64,000 nucleotides of DNA from Lacticaseibacillus absianus (GCF_013407595.1 NZ_JABEKX010000001.1:124001-188000), one strand, 5' to 3'. Numbered from the stretch's first letter, positions 9,039-17,761 are shown. Translations and numbers: made by a program. Notes: generated from the letters alone by a model not told the origin.

Positions 9039-9098
9039 AATGACCGCAGCGGACGCGCGAAGTGTGCCCGCAGGCGGTCATTGGGTATTTGATTTTGA
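9032..9098 (+). terminator. conditional terminator paired with the RAT
   Basis: A perfect 16-bp stem AATACCCAATGACCGC (9032-9047) / GCGGTCATTGGGTATT (9074-9089) with a 26-nt loop is followed by a T-rich stretch (TTGATTTTG). It lies between the antiterminator gene and the EIICB gene. It should stop transcription unless the RAT is stabilised by the antiterminator. Confidence 0.85.
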
Positions 9099-9132
9099 CG
9101 GCGCCACACGCCGTTCGAGAGGAGTAATCACA

Positions 9133-10701
9133 ATGGACAACGCACAGTCACATGAGAGCCGCAAGACTCGCTTCTATGCGTTCATGCAGAACCTGGGCAA
9201 ATCCTTCATGTTCCCGATCGCCACACTATCGGCCATGGGGATCCTGGTCGGGCTGGGCAGCGCCTTCACCGCACCGTCGATGATGGAGCGGCTCCCGTTC
9301 CTGCAGAACCACATCGTCAATGTCATCTTCACCTTCCTGAACACCGTCGGGGGCTTCGGCTTCACGTACCTGCCGGCGATGTTCGCGATGGCCCTGCCGT
9401 TCGGGCTGGCCAAGCGGAACAAAGGGGTCGGGGCGATCGCCGCGTTCGCGGGGTACATCGCGCTGAACACCGGGATCAACTTCATGCTGCAACAGCAGCA
9501 CGCCTTGGTTGCCGCCGACAAGATGCAAGCAGCCGGCCAAGCCAACGTGTTGGGGATCCAGACGCTTGAAATGGGCGTGCTCGGCGGGATCCTGGTCGGC
9601 TTGATCACGTACTTCCTGCTGGAAAAATACCAGGAAGTCAAGCTACCGGACGCCTTCTCCTTCTTCGGGGGGATCCGCTTCGTGCCGATCATCTCGGTCA
9701 TCGTGGAATCCTTCGTCGGGTTGGTCATCCCGTTCATCTGGCCGACGTTCCAAAACGCGATCATCGGCCTGGGGCGTCTGATCCAAGGCGCCGGGATCTT
9801 CGGCCCGTTCCTGTACGGGATCGCGCTGTCCGTCCTGAAGCTGATGGGGTTGCACCACATCCTGCTGGCGATGGTCCGCTTCACCGATGCCGGGGGGACC
9901 GCCATCGTCGGGGGCAAGACCGTCACCGGGGCGCTGAACATTTTTTACGCGCAGCTGAACGCCGGTGTGCCGGTCTCCGGCAAGGCGACGGCCTTCCTGT
10001 CACAGGGCTTCATGCCGACCTTCATGTTCGGCCTGCCGGCGATCTGCTTGGCGATCTACTTCACGGCCAAACCTGAGAACCGCGACCGCATCAAGGGCCT
10101 GCTGATCTCCGCCACGCTGGTCGCGTTCGTCTCCGGGATCTCCGAACCGACCGAGTACCTGTTCTTGTTCGTTGCGCCGATGCTCTACGTGTTCCACACC
10201 ATCATGCAGGGGCTGTCTCTGTCTGTCATGATGCTGTTGGGCGCCCACATGGGGAATACCGATGGTGGGGTGCTCGACTGGATCCTGTTCGGCTGGCTGC
10301 AGCCGAACTCGCGCTGGTGGTTGCTGATCCCAGTCGGGGCCATCTGGTTTGCGATCTACTTCGGCTTCTTCCGCTGGTACATCGTCAAGAAGAACGTCAA
10401 GACCCCAGGACGTGAAGCAGAAGGCGATGTTGTGATGACCAAAGGCGCCGGGATCTACGACCCAGGGGTCATCCTCGGCGCGCTGGGTGGGGCGGCGAAC
10501 ATCGTCAGCCTCGACAACTGCGTGACCCGTCTGCGACTGGAGGTCAAGGACCCGGCCAAGCTGGATGAAGATAAGCTCAAGGCATCCGGCGCGCTGGCGA
10601 TCATGAAGGCGGAGAAGTCCGTGCAGATCGTCTACGGCGCGCAAGTGCAAAGCGTCAAGGATGGCGTCGAAAAACTGATGGCAGGTGGCGCGCCGGCTTG
10701 A
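9133..10701 (+). CDS. PTS glucose/maltose-family EIICB (MalX-like)
   Basis: A 522-residue membrane permease that imports and phosphorylates a sugar. EIIC (about 15-420) has some ten membrane segments, opening GKSFMFPIATLSAMGILVGLG, and carries the substrate-loop motif SGISEPTEYLFLF typical of the glucose/maltose/GlcNAc family. EIIB (about 440-522) has the phosphorylation cysteine in DNCVTRLRL (Cys near 463). ATG 9133 follows GAGGAGTAA. No EIIA domain is attached; a separate EIIA is encoded two genes downstream. The neighbouring MalY-like gene recalls E. coli malX-malY, which supports a MalX-type assignment. The true substrate is not evident and may not be maltose. Confidence 0.88.
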   Translation: MDNAQSHESRKTRFYAFMQNLGKSFMFPIATLSAMGILVGLGSAFTAPSMMERLPFLQNHIVNVIFTFLNTVGGFGFTYLPAMFAMALPFGLAKRNKGVGAIAAFAGYIALNTGINFMLQQQHALVAADKMQAAGQANVLGIQTLEMGVLGGILVGLITYFLLEKYQEVKLPDAFSFFGGIRFVPIISVIVESFVGLVIPFIWPTFQNAIIGLGRLIQGAGIFGPFLYGIALSVLKLMGLHHILLAMVRFTDAGGTAIVGGKTVTGALNIFYAQLNAGVPVSGKATAFLSQGFMPTFMFGLPAICLAIYFTAKPENRDRIKGLLISATLVAFVSGISEPTEYLFLFVAPMLYVFHTIMQGLSLSVMMLLGAHMGNTDGGVLDWILFGWLQPNSRWWLLIPVGAIWFAIYFGFFRWYIVKKNVKTPGREAEGDVVMTKGAGIYDPGVILGALGGAANIVSLDNCVTRLRLEVKDPAKLDEDKLKASGALAIMKAEKSVQIVYGAQVQSVKDGVEKLMAGGAPA

Positions 10702-10752
10702 CCGTCGGCGCCCACCGTCACTTGCATCACCCGAGTCACAAGGAGGCCCAGC

Positions 10753-11946
10753 ATGACACAATATGATTTTGACACACTCGCTGACCGGTCGATCGACAAC
10801 GCCCGCAAGTGGGACGCCGGCATCGTCCGTAGTAAGTTCCCGCAGGTGCGCGCGGACTTCATCCCGCTGTGGATCGCCGATATGGATTACCAGGCGGCCC
10901 CGGAGATCCGCGACGCGCTGGCGCGAATGGCGACTAATGGCGCGTATGGCTACACCTACGCGACGGCGCGCTGGACCCAAAGCGTGGTCGACTGGCAGCG
11001 GCTTCGTCATCACAGCCACGTGGAGAAGGACTGGGTCACCCTGGGGTACGGCACCGTCCCGAACATGCATGTGCTGATCCAGGCGCTTCTGGCTCCTGGC
11101 GACAGTATCCTGTTGAACACACCGGTCTATGGGCCCTTCGCGTATGCGGCCGAACATAACGACCGCGGTGTGATCACCGTTCCGCTGATCAAAAATGGTG
11201 CCCGCTACGACCTCGACTGGGCTAAGATAGAAGAGGCGATGAGAACGCTTCACCCGAAGCTGACCTTCTTCTGCAACCCGCATAATCCGTCCGGTCGCAT
11301 CTGGACCGAAGCAGAGCTGACCCGCATGGCGGCACTGTGCCTCAAGTACCATGTCTTGCTCGTCTCCGATGAAGTCCACTCCGAGCACATCATGACCGGG
11401 ACCTTCACTAGCGCGCTTCAGCTGCCGGCGAAGTACCTCGATAACCTCGTGATGTTCACCTCACCGAACAAGGGCTTCAACCTTGGCGGCCTCAAGCTGT
11501 CCTACTCGATCATCCCGAACGCTGAGCTGCGGGCGACCTTCCGCAAGCGGTACGCGGCCAACTCGGTCACGTCACCGAACGTGCCCGGTCAGATCGCGAT
11601 GACCGTGGCCTACGAGCAGTGCGGGGAGTGGCTCGACCAGTGTGAGGCGTATATCCGCGAGAACCTGCGCTTGACGCAGGCGGCGATCGCTGCGGATTTT
11701 CCGGGCTGGGAACTGATGGACATGGACTCGTCCTACCTGCCGTGGGTCTCCGTGGCGGGCAGTGGCATCGATATGCACACCATCGCGAAGACGATGGCGG
11801 AAGATGCCGGGGTCGTGGTCGGGATCGGGGATGATTACGTCGCCAACGCGGATGACTTCCTGCGGTTGAACCTCGGGACGTCACACGCGGTGATCGAAGA
11901 CGCAATGAGCCGCATGGCGGCGACCTGGCGCAAGATGCGCGACTAA
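10753..11946 (+). CDS. MalY/PatB family PLP-dependent C-S lyase (aminotransferase fold type I)
   Basis: A 397-residue cytoplasmic PLP enzyme. Motifs include the N-terminal RKWD and PLWIADMDY of MalY/PatB proteins, FFCNPHNPSGRIWT, SDEVHSEH and the PLP-lysine motif SPNKGFNLGGL. Family members cleave cystathionine or other cysteine S-conjugates to a thiol, pyruvate and ammonia, with 2-aminoacrylate as intermediate. AGGAGG precedes ATG 10753, 51 bp after the EIICB gene. E. coli MalY also acts as a regulator of the maltose system; whether this protein does so cannot be seen. Together with the RidA gene two genes on, which removes aminoacrylate, an enzymatic role is attractive. Confidence 0.88.
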   Translation: MTQYDFDTLADRSIDNARKWDAGIVRSKFPQVRADFIPLWIADMDYQAAPEIRDALARMATNGAYGYTYATARWTQSVVDWQRLRHHSHVEKDWVTLGYGTVPNMHVLIQALLAPGDSILLNTPVYGPFAYAAEHNDRGVITVPLIKNGARYDLDWAKIEEAMRTLHPKLTFFCNPHNPSGRIWTEAELTRMAALCLKYHVLLVSDEVHSEHIMTGTFTSALQLPAKYLDNLVMFTSPNKGFNLGGLKLSYSIIPNAELRATFRKRYAANSVTSPNVPGQIAMTVAYEQCGEWLDQCEAYIRENLRLTQAAIAADFPGWELMDMDSSYLPWVSVAGSGIDMHTIAKTMAEDAGVVVGIGDDYVANADDFLRLNLGTSHAVIEDAMSRMAATWRKMRD

Positions 11947-11967
11947 TAGAATTGGAGTGTGGATGAG

Positions 11968-12456
11968 ATGTTCAATTTTTTCAAAAAAGCAGCGAAGACC
12001 GTGACGATCGTGGCGCCCGCCGATGGGGAGGCGATGCCGATCACGGCGGTGTCCGATCCGATGTTCGCTCAGAAGATCATGGGCGACGGCTACGCGGTGC
12101 GGCCGAGCGATGACGCGCTGTATGCGCCGGTCAGCGGCCAGATCGTGTCCGTGTTCCCGACGAAGCACGCCATCTCATTCCGAACAGACGACGGGTTGGA
12201 GGTGTTGCTGCACATGGGCGTCGACACCGTCGAGCTCAAGGGCGCACCGTTCAACCTGACCGTCGCCGACGGGCAGACTGTGGCGGCCGGTGATCCGCTG
12301 GGCACCATGGACCGTGCCGCTGTCGCGGCGGCGGGCAAGTCCGACGAGCTGATCGTTGTGTTCACCAACATGGCGGCGGTCAGCGCCTTCCCAGGCGTGG
12401 CGGCGGCCACCGTTGCGCACGGCGCCGACCTCGGCACGCTCACACTCAAGGCATAA
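11968..12456 (+). CDS. PTS EIIA, glucose family (Crr-like)
   Basis: A 162-residue soluble phosphocarrier. It has the EIIA-Glc pattern: DPMFAQKIMGDGYAVRPSD, APVSGQIVSVFPTKHAISF and LLHMGVDTVELKG, where His in LLHMG (near 82) accepts phosphate from HPr and TKHA holds the second active-site His. ATG 11968 lies 10 nt after GGAG (11954-11957); the in-frame GTG at 11959 is only one base from it and less likely. It presumably phosphorylates the EIICB two genes upstream. It is closely spaced after the MalY-like gene and before ridA, so part of the same transcript. Confidence 0.9.
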   Translation: MFNFFKKAAKTVTIVAPADGEAMPITAVSDPMFAQKIMGDGYAVRPSDDALYAPVSGQIVSVFPTKHAISFRTDDGLEVLLHMGVDTVELKGAPFNLTVADGQTVAAGDPLGTMDRAAVAAAGKSDELIVVFTNMAAVSAFPGVAAATVAHGADLGTLTLKA

Positions 12457-12473
12457 GTATAGGAGGAAACACG

Positions 12474-12845
12474 ATGGCAGATACGATCTACACCGCCGCG
12501 GCGCCTGCGCCGATCGGCCCGTATACCCAAGCGCAACGCGTGGGGGACCTCTTGTTCGTTTCCGGTCAGATCGGCATCGATCCGGCCACTGGGGACCTGG
12601 TCCCCGGTGGGGTCGCCGACCAGACGGCCCAAGTCCTCAGCAACATCCAAGCGATCCTTGCTGCGGCCGGGGCGACCCCGGCGCAGGTGGTCAAGACCAC
12701 CTGTCTACTGGCGGACATCGCGGACTTTCCGGCCTTCAACGACCTGTACGCAGACGTCTTTGCTCAGCCGGCCCGCTCGACCTTCGCCGTTAAGGCGTTA
12801 CCGAAACAGGCGCTGGTTGAAGTCGAAGTGATCGCAGCACTCTGA
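12474..12845 (+). CDS. ridA: RidA family enamine/imine deaminase
   Basis: A 123-residue protein of normal RidA (YjgF/YER057c/UK114) length. Seen motifs are APAPIGPYTQAQ, FVSGQIGIDP, QVLSNIQAIL and PARSTFAVKALPKQALVEVEVIA, including the substrate-binding Arg (ARSTF) and the C-terminal Glu typical of active RidA proteins. These enzymes hydrolyse 2-aminoacrylate and related imines released by PLP enzymes. GGAGG precedes ATG 12474, 17 bp after the EIIA gene. Its place in an operon with a C-S lyase suggests it clears that enzyme's reactive intermediate. Confidence 0.92.
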   Translation: MADTIYTAAAPAPIGPYTQAQRVGDLLFVSGQIGIDPATGDLVPGGVADQTAQVLSNIQAILAAAGATPAQVVKTTCLLADIADFPAFNDLYADVFAQPARSTFAVKALPKQALVEVEVIAAL

Positions 12846-12938
12846 TTTGGCCTGACTGCACGCACTGGTGCGGGCTTGTCTGACAGCCCAAGGTCAAGGC
12901 AGTGAGCCGCCTTGAGGCTGGCCGGCTCGGCGAGAGGG

Positions 12939-12977
12939 GACATGGGACTGGTCAACTTGTGGTCCCGTGTCTTTTTT
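12939..12977 (+). terminator. terminator between ridA and the dehydrogenase gene
   Basis: The stem GACATGGGACT (12939-12949) pairs with GGTCCCGTGTC (12961-12971, with wobble pairs) and is followed by six T. The dehydrogenase starts 36 bp later, so its expression may depend on read-through or on a promoter I could not identify. Confidence 0.75.
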
Positions 12978-13012
12978 GTGGGATGCGTCGCGTTACTATA
13001 GAAAGGAAATTT

Positions 13013-13948
13013 ATGACACAGACAGTGGGGATCATCGGCGTCGGTCACGTGGGGGCCGCCGTTGCGGCGGCCTTGACGCTGCGCGGTAGTGTCGGCAAGC
13101 TCTGGCTCGTCGACCGCCAAGACGCCAAGGCGCAAGCAGAGGCACTTGATCTGATGGATCAAAACGCGCTGCTCGACAAGCATACGGCGATCGAGGCGTT
13201 CAGCTACGACAGCGACTGGCACCAGCTTGCCGAATGCGACATCGTCGTGCTGGCGGCTGGAGACATCAGCCTCCTCGGTGGCGAGCACCCCGACCGCTTC
13301 GCGGAATTGCGCAACTCGGTGCACGTCGCCCAAGACGTCGCCCCGCGCCTGCGCGCGTCCGGCTTTGCCGGCGTCTTGCTCAACATCACGAACCCGTGCG
13401 ACGTGGTCGTGACCTACCTGCAACGGCTGACCGGCTGGGCGCCGAACCGGATCTTCGGAACCGGGACCACGCTGGACACGGCCCGGATGCAAAAAGCGGT
13501 CGCGACGGCGCTCGGGTGCAACATGGCCGACGTCACCGGATACGTGCTCGGGGAGCACGGCGAGAGCCAGTTCACCGCCTGGTCGACTGTACGCGTCGCT
13601 GGGCAGCCGATCCAGGCACTCGCGACGGCGCAGGGGCTCTCGCTCCCTGACTTCAAGGAGCAGGCGCGCATGGGTGCGTGGCAGATCCTGGCGGGCAAGG
13701 GCTTCACGGCGTACGGCATCGGCCTGTCCGCCACCGTGATGATCGAGGCGATGCTCGCTGACAGCCACCGGGCGCTAGCCGTCTCGGCCTACGACCCGGC
13801 GCTCAAGTGCTACATCGGTCAAGTCGCCCGCCTCGGCGCGACGGGGATCATGTCCGTTGTCTCGCTCCCGCTGACGGCGGAAGAGGGAGTCCAGCGTGAG
13901 CGCTCCGCGGCCTCGATCCAGCACATGCTGGCGACGATCCCGGTCTGA
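13013..13948 (+). CDS. L-2-hydroxyisocaproate / L-lactate dehydrogenase family protein
   Basis: A 311-residue NAD-dependent 2-hydroxyacid dehydrogenase of the LDH/MDH superfamily. It has the Rossmann start VGIIGVGHVGAAVA, then LLNITNPCDVVV, FGTGTTLDTARM and the catalytic His motif GEHGESQF (His near 182). This pattern resembles L-HicDH of lactobacilli and Weissella, which reduces branched 2-ketoacids, rather than housekeeping Ldh; I am not certain of the substrate range. ATG 13013 follows AAAGGAAA; the upstream in-frame start at 12902 lies before the terminator and is unlikely. It is downstream of the PTS-MalY-EIIA-RidA genes in the same direction and could reduce 2-oxoacids released there. 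Confidence 0.85.
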   Translation: MTQTVGIIGVGHVGAAVAAALTLRGSVGKLWLVDRQDAKAQAEALDLMDQNALLDKHTAIEAFSYDSDWHQLAECDIVVLAAGDISLLGGEHPDRFAELRNSVHVAQDVAPRLRASGFAGVLLNITNPCDVVVTYLQRLTGWAPNRIFGTGTTLDTARMQKAVATALGCNMADVTGYVLGEHGESQFTAWSTVRVAGQPIQALATAQGLSLPDFKEQARMGAWQILAGKGFTAYGIGLSATVMIEAMLADSHRALAVSAYDPALKCYIGQVARLGATGIMSVVSLPLTAEEGVQRERSAASIQHMLATIPV

Positions 13949-13951
13949 CCC

Positions 13952-13967
13952 TGTTTCACGTGAAACA
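13952..13967. other. parS site (exact)
   Basis: TGTTTCACGTGAAACA is identical to the parS sequence bound by ParB/Spo0J in Bacillus subtilis and is a perfect 16-bp palindrome. It lies in the intergenic region behind the dehydrogenase gene. Such sites cluster around the replication origin in Firmicutes. Confidence 0.85.
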
Positions 13968-14141
13968 AGCCTCACCCTAGACAGTCCTTAGGCGTGACCA
14001 CCATCGCGGCTGAGGCGGGTGGGCCACCACCGGCACGCCTGCGCTCCCCCGAGCGGGCGTGCGAAGATCGCCACCATGCGATCACCCGCTTGCTGTGGCG
14101 CGTCGGTACCAAGCGTCGCTGGGGCGGCGGGGACTATTTCG

Positions 14142-14170
14142 GCCACCTTTTAGATAAAGGGTGGCTTTTT
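14142..14170 (+). terminator. terminator upstream of the PBP gene
   Basis: GCCACCTTT (14142-14150) pairs with AAAGGGTGGC (14156-14165), with loop TAGAT and a following T-run. It ends transcription coming from the dehydrogenase. Between 13968 and 14141 I see no gene. Confidence 0.8.
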
Positions 14171-14181
14171 GAGTGCGCACT

Positions 14182-14197
14182 CGTTTCACGTGAAACC
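14182..14197. other. parS-like site
   Basis: CGTTTCACGTGAAACC has the complete inner 14-bp parS palindrome and differs only at the two outermost bases. It lies 230 bp from an exact copy and upstream of the PBP gene. Confidence 0.6.
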
Positions 14198-14264
14198 AGG
14201 CCCGCACTACCCCACCGACCGCAAAACTGCTAAACTACAGCTAACAAGACAAGGGGGCTTTCAC

Positions 14265-16259
14265 GTGAAGGGTAAGACAATGGTGATCGGCGGTGCGGCC
14301 GCCGTCGTAGTGGTCGCGGCAGGTGTCGGGGGGTATTTTCTCTACCAGGACCACCTGCGCAAGGCTGAAGCCGCGGCCGTGCAGTCGGTCGCGCAGACCT
14401 ACACGCGGGCGTTCGCCAAGCGTCAGTACAGCAAGATGGCCCAAGTGGTCGATCCGACACGGCTGCGTGGTGCGGACTATCGCTACACGTTGAAGTCGCT
14501 GGTCGAGCGCAATCAAGGGGTGTTCGATCGGGTCGGGGCCAGTGACATCAAGGTCCGGCAGCTCAAGGTGCGCAAGGTCAGCGACACCCAGTACCAGATG
14601 ACCTTCAACGCAGCGATGACCACGACGCTAGGCCCACTGACAGTCACCGGCTACAAAACGACGATCCGCAAGGTCCAGTCGCACTGGCGGGTGGTCTGGC
14701 AGCCGGCAATGTTGTTTCCGCAGATGAGTGGGACGGCCACCGTGCAGTTGTCACGGACGACGCCGACGCGCGGCGAGCTGCTCGATCGCAATGGCAGCCC
14801 GCTGGCGGCGAATGGGACGGCGTTGCAGGCGGGGATGGTACGCGGCCAGCTTGGAACGGGGCAGACGCTGACGGACAATCTGACCAAGATCAGCGCGGCC
14901 TTCGACGTCGAAGTCAGCGACCTGCAGGCGTTGCTCGCACAGTCCTGGGTGACGGACGAGAATTTTGTCCCGATCAAGGTCGTGACCGCCAATCCCGCAT
15001 TGACGGGCGTCGTCTACCAGCAAGTCGCGCAGCGCACCTACCCGCTAGGTGAGGCGGCCGCGCAACTGATCGGCTATGTCGGGGAGGTCTCCGCCGACGA
15101 CCTGAAGGTCCACCCGAGCCTGCAGGCGGGCGATCGTATCGGCAAGGCCGGACTGGAGCGCGCCTACAATACCAAGCTGGCGGGGAAGGCCGGCGGTAGT
15201 CTGACGATCGTGGACCAGAATAAGACCGTCAAGACGCTGGTCGAACGCCAAAAAGTCGATGGCAAGACGATCCGTCTGACCATCGACGCAACGAAGCAGA
15301 CGCAGGCCTTCAAACAGTTGGCGGGTAAAAAAGGCGCGGTGGTCACCCTTGCCCCGAAGACCGGCCAGCTCCTGACGCTGGTCAGCTCGCCGAGTTATGA
15401 CCCGAACAAGTTCGTTGCCGGTATCAGCCAGGCCGACTACGATCAGTACGCCAAGAGCGCGGACACCCCGTTCACTAGCCGCTTCCTGCAACGCTATGCC
15501 CCGGGGTCGACGTTCAAGATGATCACCGCCGGCATCGCGCTGGACAACGGCACGATCACACCGACCACGACCCGCACGATCGCCGGCCTGAAGTGGCAGC
15601 AGGACACCAGCTGGGGTGATTACTATGTCACCCGCGTCCACGCCGCCGGCAGCGAGGACATGGCCCAGGCGCTCGCACATTCCGACAACATCTGGTTCGC
15701 CCAGACGGCCCTGAAGATGGGCAGCGCGGCGTACGTGAAGGGCGCAACACCGTTCTTGACCCAAAAAGCGGCATTGCCGCTCAGTCAACCGACCGCACAG
15801 CTCTCGAACTCGGGCAAGCTGACCGATTCGGTGCTTCTGGCCGACACCGCCTACGGTCAGGGGCAGCTGCTGTTGACCCCGCTCCAGCAAGCGACGGCGT
15901 ACACCGCGATCGTCAATGGTGGCCAGATGCAGTTGCCGACACTTGAGCTGGACCAGACGGCTAAGGCCAGTCGGGTGCTCAAGGCCACCAGTGCCGAGGC
16001 CGTCAAGGCGGCGCTCCAGACCGTGGTCACCGCCAGTGACGGGACCGCGCATGCGCTGGCCAGCCTGAATCACCGCATCGCGGCCAAGACCGGGACGGCA
16101 GAGCTGAAGGCGAAGCAGGACACGGATGGGGCAACGAATGGCTTCCTGATGGCGGAAGACGCGGAAGCCGACAGCTATCTGATGCTCGCCCTGGTCGAAG
16201 GGGCCGGGAGTGGGGACGTCGTGACGATGATGACGCCCTACCTGCGCACGTTGTACTGA
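14265..16259 (+). CDS. class B penicillin-binding protein with MecA_N domain
   Basis: A 664-residue peptidoglycan transpeptidase, anchored by one N-terminal membrane segment (about 5-26). An NTF2-like MecA_N domain follows (about 30-155), then a PBP dimerisation domain and the transpeptidase domain with its three motifs: GSTFK (Ser near 415), SDN in HSDNIWFAQ and KTGTAE near 607. This order is that of PBP2a/PBP5-type low-affinity PBPs of Gram-positives. GTG 14265 lies 7 nt after GGGGG; ATG 14280 is the alternative, and longer upstream starts lack a site. It stands alone between two terminators. Beta-lactam affinity cannot be judged from sequence. Confidence 0.9.
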   Translation: MKGKTMVIGGAAAVVVVAAGVGGYFLYQDHLRKAEAAAVQSVAQTYTRAFAKRQYSKMAQVVDPTRLRGADYRYTLKSLVERNQGVFDRVGASDIKVRQLKVRKVSDTQYQMTFNAAMTTTLGPLTVTGYKTTIRKVQSHWRVVWQPAMLFPQMSGTATVQLSRTTPTRGELLDRNGSPLAANGTALQAGMVRGQLGTGQTLTDNLTKISAAFDVEVSDLQALLAQSWVTDENFVPIKVVTANPALTGVVYQQVAQRTYPLGEAAAQLIGYVGEVSADDLKVHPSLQAGDRIGKAGLERAYNTKLAGKAGGSLTIVDQNKTVKTLVERQKVDGKTIRLTIDATKQTQAFKQLAGKKGAVVTLAPKTGQLLTLVSSPSYDPNKFVAGISQADYDQYAKSADTPFTSRFLQRYAPGSTFKMITAGIALDNGTITPTTTRTIAGLKWQQDTSWGDYYVTRVHAAGSEDMAQALAHSDNIWFAQTALKMGSAAYVKGATPFLTQKAALPLSQPTAQLSNSGKLTDSVLLADTAYGQGQLLLTPLQQATAYTAIVNGGQMQLPTLELDQTAKASRVLKATSAEAVKAALQTVVTASDGTAHALASLNHRIAAKTGTAELKAKQDTDGATNGFLMAEDAEADSYLMLALVEGAGSGDVVTMMTPYLRTLY

Positions 16260-16275
16260 TTATCCACACCAAAAC

Positions 16276-16308
16276 GCTGCTGAGCGTGCGTGCTCGGCAG
16301 CTTTTTTT
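16276..16308 (+). terminator. terminator of the PBP gene
   Basis: The stem GCTGCTGAGC/GCTCGGCAGC (16276-16285 and 16292-16301) has a 6-nt loop and is followed by seven T. The stretch 16309-16496 holds no gene; it should contain the promoter of the SIS gene, but I cannot name convincing boxes. Confidence 0.88.
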
Positions 16309-16496
16309 GTGCTTCGGGGCGTATTTCCCGGGCAATTTTTTTGGGGGTGGTTGTCCTATCGGTAGGGTGTATCGGACGATGGATGGCACGTTCGGCAACT
16401 GGTCGCGTGCTCGGGTTGTCCTGTCTTCAAAGCATGGGCGGGTATAGACGTGTGATCGGTGCCGTGATATAAAGAGCGCTGAAAGGGGAGACTATA

Positions 16497-17537
16497 ATGC
16501 AGATGATCGACTATGTGAGGACAACGCCCGACCAGTTACGCGCCAACTTGGCACGAGCGGATGAACTCGTGAGGCCGTTGGTCACCGCCTGGCAGGAAGC
16601 AGAAGTGAACAGCCTAGTATTAGTGGCGTCTGGGTCGTCTTACAATGCTGCGATGATCGCGCTGCCACAGATGCGTGCGCTACTGCGCCAGCCGATGACG
16701 GTGATCACGCCCGAGCAGTATTGTTTGGCTGGGACCGAGTACGCGGTAAAGCCGTTCGTAGTAACAATCTCGCAGAGCGGCGCCTCAACAAATATTGTCC
16801 GTGCACTTGATCAGATGGCGACGCACGGCGAACGACGGATCTTGCTGACGAGTCAGCCGGCCAGTGTCGCCGCGGGACACGCCGAATTAGTCGTGGATTA
16901 CGGACTGGGCACTGAAACCGTTGAATTTGTGACGCTCGGGTTGAGTGCGCTCGTTTGGTTCCTAGTGTTGGCGGCGGCTAAGTGCGCGGATGCACTGACG
17001 AGCGATTTTCGCCGCGACCTGACGCAGGTACCGACGGCCTATGCCCAGGTATTGCGCGTCGCAGATCAGTTCTTTGACACGCATGTACGATCATTGGCCG
17101 AGATGCGCGAGGTCTTCGTCTGCGGTAACGATATGAATCTCGGTGTGGCACGGGAAGGTGCCCTGAAAATGCAGGAAACGATCAAGGTCCCGGCTCGTCA
17201 CTATGAAATCGAGGAGTTTCTTCACGGCCCGGCATATCAGCTGACGGCAGCCAGCACTGTGTGGTTGATCGACGATCCAACGCCGAGTGCGCGCATCGGT
17301 CAGATCCATGCGGCGCTTGCCAAGGTGACGACGCGCGGTTACTTGATCACGACGCGACCCGATGCCGGCGCACAGGCGCTGATCGGCACACCCTTGAGAC
17401 TGCCGCTGATGTCCGGATTAGTGAATGTGGCGGTCAGTCAGCTGCTCTGTGCGCGGTTAATGCACCGACTAGAACGAGAGGCAGTTGACCCGTTGGCACG
17501 CGCTTTTCAATCGGCGGTCCAGATCAAACAGTATTGA
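16497..17537 (+). CDS. double SIS-domain sugar isomerase/deglycase (GlmS/FrlB/AgaS-like)
   Basis: A 346-residue protein with two SIS domains (about 35-170 and 195-340) and no glutaminase domain. Visible motifs are VLVASGSSYNAAM, VTISQSGASTNIV and VCGNDMNLGVAREGALKMQETIKVPARHYEIEEFLHGPAYQL, the sugar-phosphate-binding and catalytic part of GlmS-type isomerases. FrlB-like proteins with this layout deglycate fructosamine 6-phosphates; AgaS-like ones deaminate amino-sugar phosphates. The neighbouring mannose-family PTS and GntR regulator suggest it acts on the 6-phosphorylated product of that PTS. GGGGAG precedes ATG 16497; ATG 16503 is also possible. A terminator follows, so it is a separate transcript from the PTS genes. 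Confidence 0.8.
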   Translation: MQMIDYVRTTPDQLRANLARADELVRPLVTAWQEAEVNSLVLVASGSSYNAAMIALPQMRALLRQPMTVITPEQYCLAGTEYAVKPFVVTISQSGASTNIVRALDQMATHGERRILLTSQPASVAAGHAELVVDYGLGTETVEFVTLGLSALVWFLVLAAAKCADALTSDFRRDLTQVPTAYAQVLRVADQFFDTHVRSLAEMREVFVCGNDMNLGVAREGALKMQETIKVPARHYEIEEFLHGPAYQLTAASTVWLIDDPTPSARIGQIHAALAKVTTRGYLITTRPDAGAQALIGTPLRLPLMSGLVNVAVSQLLCARLMHRLEREAVDPLARAFQSAVQIKQY

Positions 17538-17548
17538 TTTAGGTGCCA

Positions 17549-17588
17549 GTCTTTGTTGCGTAACTTGTCATGCGGCAAAGGCTTTTTT
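17549..17588 (+). terminator. terminator of the SIS gene
   Basis: GTCTTTGTTGCG (17549-17560) can pair with TGCGGCAAAGGC (17571-17582) over 12 bp with several G-T wobbles, followed by six T. Confidence 0.65.
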
Positions 17589-17761
17589 GTTGCAACTTGT
17601 TATGTCGGTGGTATGCTTATCCCTGTAGTGTTAGCGCGCGCTTCTCGTGACGACGTGCGGGTGTGTTAACGGGTGCCTGTCTTATGGTCGGACGGACGTG
17701 GCACGTTTTAAAATGCCGGTTTATGGGCCTTTTTTGACGAAATACCGCGAAAAAAATTTTT

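Noticed and set aside
10000-11388. Leftward open frame of 462 codons
   Set aside because: Antisense to the EIICB and MalY genes; high GC removes stop codons. No start signal or domain.
14259-14272. Further parS-like match near the PBP start (CTTTCACGTGAAGG)
   Set aside because: Only the inner ten bases fit the palindrome, so it is not counted as a site. The same holds for TCACGTGAAGCA near 37530.
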